In this document: positions 52,496-62,157 of the stretch, piece after piece
Position numbering within the stretch: position 1 is the stretch's first letter
Layout of the letters: every line of letters begins with the position of its first letter
Source: SIG299 sp964541485
GTDB lineage: Bacteria > Bacillota > Clostridia > Lachnospirales > Lachnospiraceae
NCBI GenBank assembly: GCA_964541485.1
Contig: CAZIQL010000009.1
Location: forward strand, 1-64,000
DNA length: 64,000 nt
Reading direction: 5' to 3'
Notes under the pieces: model-generated
What the model saw: the letters and a program-made list of their open reading frames with translations, nothing else
The model's database searches: none
What the model was told of the DNA's origin: nothing
Translations under genes and position numbers: made by a program

Positions 52496-53956
52496 TCAGC
52501 TCTGTAATAAATTAAGGATGTTTTGCGGTCTTTCATTTGCCTGTGCAAGCATCGAAGTTGCTGCCTGTGTCAGCACCTGAAGCTGTGTATAGGTTGCCAT
52601 TTCCTCTGCCATGTCAGTATCCTCAATACGGGACAATGCTTCCGTTAAGTTTTCTGCGGAAACGTCCAGACTGTTAATCGCATGCTCCAAACGGTTCTGA
52701 TATGCACCAAGCTTTGCACGTACGGTGGAAACCTCATTTACGGCCGAGTTAAACAGTGTAATTGCAGCTTCTGCACCTGCCTGTGTACCGATATTGGCAT
52801 CTTCTATATTTAAAGTTACGGTATCTACTCTAGGAATACGGACTTCCATTGTCTGGCCTTCATTTGCGCCAATCTGCAAGGTCATCGGACCCGCATCCAA
52901 AACAGTTACCGTTACATCCTTTGCTGCACCGTCCTTCACCTGGAATACCATTTCAAAATCATCACGGTCTCTGACTGTGACATAATCTCCGTCCACACTG
53001 ACCGTTGCCGTGTGGGAAAATCCGCCTTCTTCTGTCATATCAAGAGACACTGTGCCATCCTTACCCAAAGCCAGCTCACCGGACTTGGAAATGCCGAGCA
53101 TATCTGCGAGCACTTCGTCACAGTGGATTTCCAGCTTTGCATCCGTTCCATAATCATCCGTTAAGAAAATCAGGGAATATTCGCTCGGATTTGCTGCTGC
53201 CACATCCGCACTTACGGTATCGTAGCCGCCCACACCGTTTTCATCCTCTGTACCACTGGTAAATCCGACATAAATGCCCATGTTGTCACAGGTGGTTGTC
53301 AGCTTATCCAATACATCTGTCAGGGAATCCCCTGCGTCAATCGTAATGTCCTGATTGTTGATGGTCATTGTATAGCTTGTCTTATCCGCCGGCACGGTTG
53401 CCTGTGTCATCTTATCCGTAATCACGCGTGCCTGGTCTGCATAATCGCCCACAACCAGCTTATAGCTTCTTACATCCACAGAATCCGATAAGGAAATCAG
53501 CTCCACATTGTTGTCACTGGAATAAGAACGGCGGTCTACCGTACCATCGAGGAGCTTCTTTGTATTAAATTCGGTCGTTTCGGAAATTCGGTTGATTTCG
53601 TCCTTTAACTGATCTACCTCCGCCTGAAGCTGCAGACGGTCTTCATCTGTGGAAGTTCCGTTGGCTGCCTGTACAGATAATTCACGCATTCTCTGTAACA
53701 TTTCTTCCACTTCTACGAGGGCACCCTCTGCCGTCTGGATTACAGAAATACCGTCAGACGCATTTCTGGACGCCTGATTTAAGCCTGCAATCTGTGTTTT
53801 CATCTTCTGGGAAATAGCAAGACCTGCAGCATCATCCGCTGCACGATTGATGCGGTAACCGGAAGAGAGTCTTTCCAGACTCTTTTCCAGCGCGCTGTTG
53901 TTTTTACCAAGAATATTATTTGTTTTTAAAGCAGAAATGTTATGGTTAATTCTCAT
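52496..53956 (-). CDS. fliC: Flagellin
   Basis: 486 residues. The N-terminal D0/D1 is MRINHNISALKTNNILGKNN and LERLSSGYRINRAADDAAGLAISQKM. The C-terminal D1/D0 is IEDTDMAEEMATYTQLQVLTQAATSMLAQANERPQNILNLLQS. The middle (about 165-390) is a variable insert with a FlgK-type hook-IN-like stretch (TSYTMTINNQDITIDAGDSLTDVLDKLTTTCDN). A toll-like receptor 5-type region in D1 (ELSVQAANGTSTDEDR) is present. Cotranscribed with the upstream DUF6240 gene, 17 bases away. Confidence 0.97.
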   Translation of the reverse strand: MRINHNISALKTNNILGKNNSALEKSLERLSSGYRINRAADDAAGLAISQKMKTQIAGLNQASRNASDGISVIQTAEGALVEVEEMLQRMRELSVQAANGTSTDEDRLQLQAEVDQLKDEINRISETTEFNTKKLLDGTVDRRSYSSDNNVELISLSDSVDVRSYKLVVGDYADQARVITDKMTQATVPADKTSYTMTINNQDITIDAGDSLTDVLDKLTTTCDNMGIYVGFTSGTEDENGVGGYDTVSADVAAANPSEYSLIFLTDDYGTDAKLEIHCDEVLADMLGISKSGELALGKDGTVSLDMTEEGGFSHTATVSVDGDYVTVRDRDDFEMVFQVKDGAAKDVTVTVLDAGPMTLQIGANEGQTMEVRIPRVDTVTLNIEDANIGTQAGAEAAITLFNSAVNEVSTVRAKLGAYQNRLEHAINSLDVSAENLTEALSRIEDTDMAEEMATYTQLQVLTQAATSMLAQANERPQNILNLLQS

Positions 53957-53973
53957 TTACGTTTCCTCCATTC

Positions 53974-56900
53974 CTACGCAACATCCGCATCTGCATTTCT
54001 TACATGCACTACCAGGGATTTTGCGATACGATATAACCTGCTGCTGTCTGTTTCCTGTGTCTCTTCACGTCCCTGTGCATCCTTGTAAATGCCTTCTGTC
54101 TGGTAAGAATAAGTGTCCACGCTTACTTCTTCCGTTCCGTAATAGATGGAACCTATCTGAATCTGATTCTGGGCAAGAATGCCGAGCAGATTCAGCTGAC
54201 GGTCTTTCAACGCCTGTGTACCTTCCCTGGTATCACTGGTGATGAAACATTTTAACTTATTATCCTGAATGGTCGCTTCGCAGGAAATCCTGCCAAGATT
54301 CCATGTCGGAATCTCTGCCAGTACCTTTGCCTTTTCCTCGCCCTTTTCCAGGATGGTCACATTCATGTTTACAATATCATTTCCGGTATCGACCGGTATC
54401 TGATAAAATTCTCTCTTACTTAACCGGTTCATAAAACGGATTCCGATATCCATTTTCTTAATCGACTTTACATCCGGTTTTGTCATAATGGAATCATGCT
54501 GCATCCGCGCCTTTAGTTCCTTCGAGTCATTCGCAAATGCCTGATATGCCTTCTGCATCGTCTCCTTGTCTTCCATTGCCGCAACAAAATCCGGAAGCTC
54601 TGCTTCTTCTCCGGTCTCCATATAGTGGAACCGTTTCCACTCCTTAAAGACAGTCATATCGTTTGCCAAAAGATTTTTTGCCGCTTCGATATTTTCCATG
54701 GTAGTCAAAATACTGTAATCTTCAAGGAAACGGGTCGCATTCACTCCGTCTGCTGCCAGGGTCCGTACTCTGCCGATTTCCTCTGCGGCGCTTTCCTGCC
54801 TGTCCGTAGCAAACTCTCTGATAGTATTATCGACCGTTTCGGCTAAATTGTTTAGTGCTTCTGCATCTTTTCCCTTCACATTTGCAAGACCTGCCGCAAT
54901 CTGATCCTCCATCCGGGATTTATCGCTGGCAAACGGCACCGCCGCCTTAAATGCGTCATTAATTAACGTATTCATGCCCTGCGCCTTTCCGCTTCTGGCT
55001 GCGGTAAGTAAGTTCTGCAAGGTCAGCTCCTGACCGTTCCTAAACACTCCGCCGATGGCCTCTTCCTCAGAACCTCCCACCTGATGGAGCGCACGGTACA
55101 CACCGATATAAGCCTGCCGTTCCTCCGGTGTGATTTCCTTGTGCTTTTCCAAATTAATTAAGAAAATACTGTAATTATCGTCTGTTGTAATGCCTTCCTG
55201 CTCCTTAATCTCTGCAATCTTTGCAGAAAGATTCTCAATCGACTCCTCCAGAGGATTAATGCCGTCACGGATCATGCGTACAGTTACTGCCGGATGCAGC
55301 TCTTTTAAAACATTCTGCAGCTGTTCATCATATGCACGAACCTTTTCCACATTTTCTGCCGTTACTTCCACGGAATTGTAGCCCAGCATTCTTACCGCAC
55401 GACGGTTTTCCATCGTCGTCTGAAGTCCGATCTCATGAAGCAGCGTGTCCGCATTGCCGAATGCCTTATGAATATTATCCCCCAACGTCTTGTTTGGTGA
55501 AGTCATCACCGTCTCATAGGTCTGGCTGAACTTGCGGAATGCCGCATCCATTGCTCCCGCCTGATGCAGCTCATTTAATGTAATCCGGCTGCCTGTATCC
55601 ACCGTATCCACAATCAGGGTTGCCGGCATGTTTTTAATTTCTTCTAACTTCATGGTAGTGTCGCGCAGCATCGCCATACCTTCCTTGCTCTCTGCCACAC
55701 CCGCCTGGGTAAAGAAACTGGAGAAGAAACGGTTTTCAAGCGCACGCAAATTATCAATCAGCTTGCTCATGCTGACTGTATCAATGCGGATACCTTCCTT
55801 TGCAAGGCGGTAACCCGCTTCGTATGTCATCTTCGCTCGGATTTCCTCTAACTGACGACGCGCCCGGATGGATGCCGCCTGGGCAGCTCCCGAGTTTGCA
55901 AAATCCTGCAGATAGCTTTCCATGTCTGCGTTCTTGCTGTCAATGAGTTCCTGTGCCTCATTTAAATCGTTTAAAGAAAGCTCTAATTTATCTCCGGAAA
56001 CACCCGGCTGTTCGCCGGCTTTTTTGGTTGCCGCATAATTTACCGCATCCTGTGTTACCGCTCCGGTCTTTTTAATAATCTGGCGGACTTCCTTTGCCGT
56101 ATTGGAAAGAAGATTCGTGTTCTTCGGATCCTGCCCTACAGAGAGCGCATCTACCGTCTTCTGAAGCACGTCTTCTTCGGAAAGATTAATCTTTGCAAGC
56201 AAGCTGTAGGAACGCAGATTATCTACTGTGAGCGGAATATCCTTCTTTACAAAGGTCTGAGCCGCCTCAATCATCTGGTTATTTGCACGCAGCCCCGCCT
56301 GGAACAAAAGATGGGTTACCTTTGGCTCTAGCTGCGCCCATGCTTCTGCTGTCAGGGCATGCTCTTTTCTCTGATAACTCTGTGCCGCCGAACGCGCCGC
56401 TGCCACGTTCTCAAGCGTCGGTGCCAGCTTGTTTCGCACCATGTATTCGCATTCGGTTGGTGTCAGCTTCACACCACCCGCTGCCTTCTCTAACGCCACC
56501 GCTACCTTCTCTAAATTAGCCTGTGTCACAGGAAGATTTGCCTTTAATAATTTTTCTGCAATCAGCTCTGCCTTCGGATTGCCCGCCAGCTGCTTAATCG
56601 CCTGTTCAATAACCGCCGCTCGCTGTGCCTCAATCTGCTCTACCTGACCCTCTATCGCGCCCTGTGCCAGTTCCTGCTGCAGCTTAATACGTTCCATTGC
56701 AGCCTCTAACTGCTCTGCTGTCATCTCATCCACCGGAAATCCCTCGCTCTGAAGCTTTGCCATATCAGACTCCGTCATTCTTCCGGAAACATTATTTAAG
56801 CGCTCCTGATTCTTTTCCGCTTCTGTTCCCTCTTCCTTTGCCTCTTTTGCATTCTCCGCCGGATCCATTCCGTTCTTGGAATAAATATCGGAGGTCTGCT

Positions 56901-57054
56901 GCTGCTTTAAATCAACCTCTTCCGTATATAAAATAGCCTCTGCAACAGAAGAGGTCTGCTGTGCTCCCATGGTCTTTTCTGTCTGCGTTACAACACCTTT
57001 ATTCTGTTCATTCTGCTTTACGCCGTAAGCTGCGAAAACATCTGCTATATTCAT
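53974..57054 (-). CDS. DUF6240 family giant flagellar-associated protein, FliK-like C-terminus
   Basis: 1026 residues from ATG 57054, after CGGGGAA; a TTG start at 57087 in the same frame is unlikely. Mostly helical and charged, with no signal peptide. It matches the Lachnospiraceae DUF6240 pattern. The last 200 residues are beta-rich: VNMNVTILEKGEEKAKVLAEI, then NLGRISCEATIQDNKLKCFITSD and DRQLNLLGILAQNQIQIGSI. This resembles the FliK/Flg_hook C-terminal domain, which switches export specificity. A sigma-D-like promoter lies directly upstream, and flagellin follows by 17 bases. A hook-length-control role is inferred. Confidence 0.7.
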   Translation of the reverse strand: MNIADVFAAYGVKQNEQNKGVVTQTEKTMGAQQTSSVAEAILYTEEVDLKQQQTSDIYSKNGMDPAENAKEAKEEGTEAEKNQERLNNVSGRMTESDMAKLQSEGFPVDEMTAEQLEAAMERIKLQQELAQGAIEGQVEQIEAQRAAVIEQAIKQLAGNPKAELIAEKLLKANLPVTQANLEKVAVALEKAAGGVKLTPTECEYMVRNKLAPTLENVAAARSAAQSYQRKEHALTAEAWAQLEPKVTHLLFQAGLRANNQMIEAAQTFVKKDIPLTVDNLRSYSLLAKINLSEEDVLQKTVDALSVGQDPKNTNLLSNTAKEVRQIIKKTGAVTQDAVNYAATKKAGEQPGVSGDKLELSLNDLNEAQELIDSKNADMESYLQDFANSGAAQAASIRARRQLEEIRAKMTYEAGYRLAKEGIRIDTVSMSKLIDNLRALENRFFSSFFTQAGVAESKEGMAMLRDTTMKLEEIKNMPATLIVDTVDTGSRITLNELHQAGAMDAAFRKFSQTYETVMTSPNKTLGDNIHKAFGNADTLLHEIGLQTTMENRRAVRMLGYNSVEVTAENVEKVRAYDEQLQNVLKELHPAVTVRMIRDGINPLEESIENLSAKIAEIKEQEGITTDDNYSIFLINLEKHKEITPEERQAYIGVYRALHQVGGSEEEAIGGVFRNGQELTLQNLLTAARSGKAQGMNTLINDAFKAAVPFASDKSRMEDQIAAGLANVKGKDAEALNNLAETVDNTIREFATDRQESAAEEIGRVRTLAADGVNATRFLEDYSILTTMENIEAAKNLLANDMTVFKEWKRFHYMETGEEAELPDFVAAMEDKETMQKAYQAFANDSKELKARMQHDSIMTKPDVKSIKKMDIGIRFMNRLSKREFYQIPVDTGNDIVNMNVTILEKGEEKAKVLAEIPTWNLGRISCEATIQDNKLKCFITSDTREGTQALKDRQLNLLGILAQNQIQIGSIYYGTEEVSVDTYSYQTEGIYKDAQGREETQETDSSRLYRIAKSLVVHVRNADADVA

Positions 57055-57102
57055 TCTAATTCCCCGTTTCTGCGGACACCCCGCCAAATACTGTTATCAT
57101 CT

Positions 57103-57130
57103 ATTTCGGCAACGGGGGCCGTTTTCTTAA
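57103..57130 (-). promoter_or_regulatory. Sigma-D (sigma-28) type flagellar promoter
   Basis: On the minus strand TTAAG (57130-57126), a 15-base spacer, then GCCGAAAT (57110-57103). The consensus is TAAA-N15-GCCGATAT. It drives DUF6240-flagellin-fliS and lies 49 bases before the DUF6240 start. Confidence 0.7.
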
Positions 57131-57194
57131 CATAAAGCAAGGGGATAATTTCATATAGTAGAAGAAGGAAATTTAAGAAAGGACTTTTGAATAA

Positions 57195-58952
57195 ATGAAG
57201 AAAAACACTTGTCATTTACATATTTCGGCAATGCTTTGCCTGCTTTCTCTTGGCATCTTTTCCGGTTGTTTGCCCGTAATTGACAACGCTCCCCCGGATA
57301 GCGCCTACGTTTCTGCTATCCCCTCTCCCACGCCATCCTTTGAAACCTTTACTACCGGCATTTTTTGCGAAGAGGTCTCCTGCGATGCCATTTCCCTACA
57401 CTATACGCTTGCAGAGCCGGAAGCTTACGGTATTACCGATATCACGGTTTCCCTTGGCTCCATTGCCGATGCCGTTTCTGCTTCGGACGATGCCGCAGCC
57501 CTTTATGAACAGCTGATTACCTATGACCGTGAGGCTCTTTCTGTCGAAGAACAGCGGACATATGATGTGCTGGAACGCTATCTGAATCTTCTGATGGAAG
57601 ACACGTTCTCTCCCTGCCTTTCCGAGCTCCTCGGTCCGGTCACAGGGTTTCAGGCGCAGCTGCCAATCCTTTTGGCAGAATACCGCTTTGACGACAAGGA
57701 TGATGTGGAACAATACCTGGCGTTACTTCCTGAGGTCTATGAATATTTTATGGAAATCGCAGAATTTGAAAAAGAAAAAAGTAAAACCGGTTATTTCATG
57801 GACAATGCAACCGCCGAAGAAATCATTCTTCAGTGCCGGGATTTTCTGATGAATCCCGATGACAATTTTCTGTTAGACACCTTTGCCGAACGCCTTTTGT
57901 CGCTCGGTCTGTCTCTGTCTGAGGAAACTGATTACATCGTCCGAAACCAATCGGCACTGTTCACCTATGTCTTCCCTGCATACGAGTTACTCATTGACAC
58001 GCTGACCGATTGCCTTGATACGGGCAAAAACCCGTACGGACTAAGTTATTATGAAGACGGAAAGGATTTTTACGCACTTCTTGTAAAGGCCTCCACCGGC
58101 TCCGACAGAACCATTCCCGAGTTAAAGCAGCTGCTCACCGATGCCATTGACGCCGCTTATCTTACAATGGCAACCGCCCTGCAAAGCGATTCCTCCCTCT
58201 ATACCACAGCAATCCAACCGGTCTTCCCGGAAACCGACCCGGACAAAATTATCCAGTATGTGGTCCTGCAATCAGAAAAGGATTTTCCGCTGATTGACTG
58301 TGGTGACTATGAAATCAAATACATCCCAGCGGCCCTGCAGGAATATGTCAGTCCCGCGATGTATCTGATTCCTCCGATTGACCGTTATGAACAGAACATC
58401 ATTTATATCAACCCGAATCCTTTGTTTGACGAAGACTCTCTGTTTCCGACCGTAGTCCACGAAGGCTATCCGGGACACCTCTATCAGACGGTTTCTGCCC
58501 TCTCAAACGATATTTCACCGCTCCGTTTTCTCCTCTCACCCATCGGTTATGAGGAGGGCTGGGCAACTTACGTGGAATACTATAGCTACAACTATGCCGG
58601 CTTTTCAGAGCCCCTGACCGCCTTCCTCCAGGCCAACCAGCTTGGCACACTTTGTCTGTATGCTCTCTCCGATATCTGTATTCACTATGAAGGATACACA
58701 CCGGAGCAGTTATCCACACTTTTAGCTGACTACGGTTTCCCAAAAGAAACCTCTGCCCTCATTTACCAGACTCTTCTTTCCGAGCCGGGTGCTTATCTTC
58801 CTTATGCGATTGGTCTTTTAGAATTTCTCGAGCTCCGCGAGACTGCCGCAGACCTTTGGGAAGAGGATTATTCTGATTACCGGTTCCATGCCTTTCTGAT
58901 TGAAACCGGACCGATGCCTTTTTCCCTGCTGAAAGACGAATTGGAAAAATAG
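57195..58952 (+). CDS. DUF885 family metalloprotease-like lipoprotein
   Basis: 585 residues. Lipoprotein signal with lipobox FSGC (C about 25). The body matches DUF885: SLGSIADAVSASDDAAALYEQLITYDREALSVEEQRTYDVLERYL, and the zinc motif VVHEGYPGHLYQT with H422, E423 and H428. The later YEEGWATYVEYY supplies the third ligand (E in GYEEGWA). Homologues are suspected carboxypeptidase-like enzymes. Start ATG 57195 after AAAGGAC. Divergent from the flagellar operon; followed by a terminator. Confidence 0.85.
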   Translation: MKKNTCHLHISAMLCLLSLGIFSGCLPVIDNAPPDSAYVSAIPSPTPSFETFTTGIFCEEVSCDAISLHYTLAEPEAYGITDITVSLGSIADAVSASDDAAALYEQLITYDREALSVEEQRTYDVLERYLNLLMEDTFSPCLSELLGPVTGFQAQLPILLAEYRFDDKDDVEQYLALLPEVYEYFMEIAEFEKEKSKTGYFMDNATAEEIILQCRDFLMNPDDNFLLDTFAERLLSLGLSLSEETDYIVRNQSALFTYVFPAYELLIDTLTDCLDTGKNPYGLSYYEDGKDFYALLVKASTGSDRTIPELKQLLTDAIDAAYLTMATALQSDSSLYTTAIQPVFPETDPDKIIQYVVLQSEKDFPLIDCGDYEIKYIPAALQEYVSPAMYLIPPIDRYEQNIIYINPNPLFDEDSLFPTVVHEGYPGHLYQTVSALSNDISPLRFLLSPIGYEEGWATYVEYYSYNYAGFSEPLTAFLQANQLGTLCLYALSDICIHYEGYTPEQLSTLLADYGFPKETSALIYQTLLSEPGAYLPYAIGLLEFLELRETAADLWEEDYSDYRFHAFLIETGPMPFSLLKDELEK

Positions 58953-58963
58953 CTTGAAAATTA

Positions 58964-59009
58964 AAAACTCCTTCTTTCACAGCATCCCTGCTGCAAAAGA
59001 AGGAGTTTT
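58964..59009. terminator. Bidirectional intrinsic terminator
   Basis: AAAACTCCTTCTTT pairs with AAAGAAGGAGTTTT, with an inner GCAGC-type stem; T tracts are present in both directions. It separates the DUF885 gene from the convergent membrane protein. Confidence 0.85.
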
Positions 59010-59050
59010 CCTTCGTATCCGGTTGGATTGTTGAGAGCCCTACACACCGC

Positions 59051-59587
59051 TTATTTCAAATCAATAATATGCCAGATGTCCATCTTCTCATTTACGATAT
59101 AATACTTTACAAACCACATACCATCTTCTGTTTCCATGAGAAGGTAATCACAACGCTTTCCTTCACTATCATAAACATAATGTAATCTCTGCACTTTTGT
59201 TAAATCCAGCTTGCTGGTATCACCCCAAAGAGCACTCTGAATCTCTGTCATTTTCTCTTCGGTAATTTCTTCCGACTGAATCTCCGGCTTCTTTACTGTG
59301 ATTTTTTCATCGTCCACCAGAATTTCAAACTTTCTGCCGGACAGCTTTACATATTCAAAGCTCTCTTCATATAAATCCGTGTGCGCACTGCTGAGCGGAG
59401 AAATATATAATAACTCTCCTGTCTTATACTTTTTATACAACGGATTTCCTGATACTGCAATAATAACCACAACCAGCACAACCACTACTGCTGCCGCCGC
59501 TGCAAGAACCAGCTTTGCCTTTCCTTTTGTTAACTCATTTAATTTATTCATCAAATTCTGAACTGTCTTTGTAATCTTCTCTTTCAC
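59051..59587 (-). CDS. Small single-pass membrane protein, unknown
   Basis: 178 residues. A cytoplasmic basic start (MKEKITKTVQNLMNKLNELTKGK) is followed by one membrane helix (about 25-46, LVLAAAAAVVVVLVVVIIAV) and an outside domain with charged helices and strands (YVKLSGRKFEILVDDEKITV, YLLMETEDGMWFVKYYIV). I do not recognise a family. AAGGAG precedes ATG 59587. Divergent from blaI, it may be co-regulated if the BlaI-type repressor binds the shared region. Confidence 0.6.
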   Translation of the reverse strand: MKEKITKTVQNLMNKLNELTKGKAKLVLAAAAAVVVVLVVVIIAVSGNPLYKKYKTGELLYISPLSSAHTDLYEESFEYVKLSGRKFEILVDDEKITVKKPEIQSEEITEEKMTEIQSALWGDTSKLDLTKVQRLHYVYDSEGKRCDYLLMETEDGMWFVKYYIVNEKMDIWHIIDLK

Positions 59588-59667
59588 TGTTCATATCTCC
59601 TTAAATTTTTTCTTGTCCTATTCTACCACATGTTCTATCTGTTTTCAAATAGAAATTTATCACAAAA

Positions 59668-59730
59668 ACTACTCTGGTAGTATTGACATTTTTATAAGAC
59701 TGTGGTAGTATGTAGAAAACTTGATACTAC
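59668..59730 (+). promoter_or_regulatory. BlaI-type promoter and operators
   Basis: TTGACA at 59683-59688, 17 bases, TAGTAT at 59706-59711. ACTAC-TCTG-GTAGT lies at 59668-59681 next to the -35. GTAGTAT (59705-59711) and ATACTAC (59724-59730) form a second, wider dyad across the -10 and start. ACTAC half-sites of this kind are typical of BlaI/MecI/CopY repressors. Confidence 0.7.
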
Positions 59731-59756
59731 TCTAGTCTTATGAAAGGAGATACTTT

Positions 59757-60116
59757 ATGCCAGTAAAATTATTTGATTCTGAATTAAAAATAATGAACGT
59801 CCTTTGGCAGGAAGGTGATACTACTGCAAAACAGATTGCAGAAATTTTAGCCGAAGAAACCGGCTGGAACGTCAACACCACTTATACATTGATTAAGCGT
59901 TGTATCAAAAAGGGCGCCATTGAACGCACCGAGCCGAATTTTATGTGCCACGCCCTCATCCCTAAGGAAGATGTCCAGGCAGATGAAACCGATGAACTGA
60001 TTGACAAAATTTATGACGGATCTGCTGACAAGCTGTTTGCCGCGTTGCTTGGCAGAAACAAAGTTTCCAAAGAACAGCTTGAAAAGTTAAAACAGCTGGT
60101 AAAGGAGTTAGAGTAA
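59757..60116 (+). CDS. BlaI/MecI/CopY family transcriptional repressor
   Basis: 119 residues. The winged helix is LFDSELKIMNVLWQEGDTTAKQIAEILAEETGWNVNTTYTLIKRCIKKGAIERTEPNFMCHALI, as in BlaI. The C-terminal helices (DELIDKIYDGSADKLFAALLG) form the dimer. It has its own dyads upstream and is followed by an M56 sensor-protease gene, the classical pair. No beta-lactamase or PBP2a gene is present, so the target is different from the model system. Confidence 0.93.
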   Translation: MPVKLFDSELKIMNVLWQEGDTTAKQIAEILAEETGWNVNTTYTLIKRCIKKGAIERTEPNFMCHALIPKEDVQADETDELIDKIYDGSADKLFAALLGRNKVSKEQLEKLKQLVKELE

Positions 60117-60153
60117 CCCTTCGCTATCTCTTCATTAAAGAAAGGAGTTTTCC

Positions 60154-62139
60154 ATGTCTCTACTTCAAATGAGCTTTTATGGCGCAATCCTGATTGTTGC
60201 CATCATTATTATACGAGCTGTAGCGCTGCACCGTCTACCGAAGAAAGTGTTTGTCCTTCTTTGGAGTATCGCCCTGCTTCGCCTGTTACTCCCGTTTTCC
60301 ATTCCTTCGGAGTTTAGCCTGTACTCGTTGCTTCCGGGTTCTGATGCACTGTCAGATGCACTGACTGTACCTCGTACTGTACTGGTGACCGGAAATCCAA
60401 GTGTCAATTTTCTTGCACCAATCGTAACACCATTACCCGGCACCGTTGATGCTTCGGACGAACTCAATTATTATATAGCTCCGGACGGAGCCGTTTATCC
60501 GGAAGAGAGCGTTTTTTACACCACACCTTCCCACGCCTTTACCTCGGGAATTTCCATTCTGATTAGCCCGTACAAGGAACTTTTTGTCCCGTTTGAAACC
60601 TTTTTCTGGATCATCGGACTTGTTCTGTTTTCCGTGTTTTTTGCTGTCACCTATTTCCGCTGTTACCGGGAATTTCAGACCTCCCTTCCGGTGGAAGATG
60701 AAAGAATTGCCGCATGGCTTGCCGATCATCCAACGAAACGCACCATTCAGGTCCGCCAGTCGGATCGTATTTCGGCACCTCTGACCTACGGCATTTTCGA
60801 CCCGGTCATTCTTCTGCCGAAAAACATGGACCTTGAAAATGAGAAACAGCTACATTACGTACTATACCACGAATACTCCCACATTCGTCATTTTGATTCC
60901 GTGCTAAAACTCGTCATGGTTTTTACCCTGTGCATTCATTGGTTTAATCCGCTTGTATGGGTTATGTATGTTTTGTTTAACCGTGACATGGAATTTTACT
61001 GCGACGAATGCGTTCTGGCATCGGAAGAAGGGGATTCCCGCTCCGCATATGCCAATACACTGATTCATATGGAAGAAACCCGTTCTCCTTTCATGCCGTT
61101 TTGCAATCATTTCAGCAAAAGCGCACTCGAAGAACGAATCACTTCCATCATGAAATCTAATAAAGTAACCCTCGGTGCGATTTTTCTGGGTGCAGTGATT
61201 GTTCTTGCCGTTTTATTTACCTTGCTGACCTCGGCAAAGGGTTCTTCCGGTGGCAGTAACCCGGGACTAAACCCTCCATCTCCAACAATCACGCCAACCC
61301 CGTCGGCAACTCCTGCACCTACCAGAGTCCCACCTGCAGATCCGACTGTTACACCGGTTCCGGGACCACAGTATGCGGATTACTTCATGCCGATTATTGA
61401 TACGCTTCACAACAACGACATTTCCGTAGAGTTTACAAGACCTTCTTCTCAACTTTTCATTTTCCGCGAGGGCTCCCTGGAGTTCACCGAGCCGTCTCAG
61501 GAAAACGCATATACACTTACCTTTTCAAAACTCGCTTATACGGAAACCGACACTCTGGAAAATGTCTCGGTGGACCTTGGCTTATACTTTTCGAAGTATG
61601 CATGGGCACCAAACACCTTGCATTACCGCGAAGAAACACGCTGTATCTACATTTCCTATACCTTGGCACCACACAAGCAACCAATCAACGGCCCAAGCAT
61701 CCTTTTGATTGAAATTCCGGTAGATGAACCGCAAGCTTATACCGTAATCCCGTTTGGTTACGGCTATGAAACCGACCTGTATCAATCAGCTCTTTGGTTT
61801 ACTGAGGCATATTTATTGGATAACCTTATTTACTACAATACATTTTCCCATGAAGGCACTCTCTGGGCAATTAACCTTGACACCAAGCAACTGTTTTCTC
61901 TCTCGCACGTAAACTCAACACTAAACTCTGCCGCACTGGAACACCTTCGTCTCTACGGCATGGATGAGACCTATTCTATTTGCACTGCCGTCTGTTATAA
62001 ACAGGGCAATGTAACTGTTTACAGCGGGACTGTGTCCAAAGAAACGGATACGCCTGTTCTGTTTACGGTATATCTTGCTTATGACGGCGATACCTTAATT
62101 GACACATTATATTTGGACACCATTCATATGGGACAGTAA
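60154..62139 (+). CDS. M56 family (BlaR1-like) sensor metallopeptidase
   Basis: 661 residues. Membrane helices lie at about 8-24, 33-50, 145-170, 252-275 and 337-360. Zinc motif HEYSH at 239-243 with the third ligand in EFYCDECVLASEEGDSRSAYANTLI. After the last helix a PT-rich linker (about 370-405) leads to a sensor domain of about 255 residues that does not look like a penicillin-binding domain. In BlaR1 ligand binding outside activates the protease, which inactivates the repressor; here the ligand is unknown. It follows the repressor by 37 bases. Confidence 0.85.
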   Translation: MSLLQMSFYGAILIVAIIIIRAVALHRLPKKVFVLLWSIALLRLLLPFSIPSEFSLYSLLPGSDALSDALTVPRTVLVTGNPSVNFLAPIVTPLPGTVDASDELNYYIAPDGAVYPEESVFYTTPSHAFTSGISILISPYKELFVPFETFFWIIGLVLFSVFFAVTYFRCYREFQTSLPVEDERIAAWLADHPTKRTIQVRQSDRISAPLTYGIFDPVILLPKNMDLENEKQLHYVLYHEYSHIRHFDSVLKLVMVFTLCIHWFNPLVWVMYVLFNRDMEFYCDECVLASEEGDSRSAYANTLIHMEETRSPFMPFCNHFSKSALEERITSIMKSNKVTLGAIFLGAVIVLAVLFTLLTSAKGSSGGSNPGLNPPSPTITPTPSATPAPTRVPPADPTVTPVPGPQYADYFMPIIDTLHNNDISVEFTRPSSQLFIFREGSLEFTEPSQENAYTLTFSKLAYTETDTLENVSVDLGLYFSKYAWAPNTLHYREETRCIYISYTLAPHKQPINGPSILLIEIPVDEPQAYTVIPFGYGYETDLYQSALWFTEAYLLDNLIYYNTFSHEGTLWAINLDTKQLFSLSHVNSTLNSAALEHLRLYGMDETYSICTAVCYKQGNVTVYSGTVSKETDTPVLFTVYLAYDGDTLIDTLYLDTIHMGQ

Positions 62140-62157
62140 AAGAAAGGACAGAAGATT

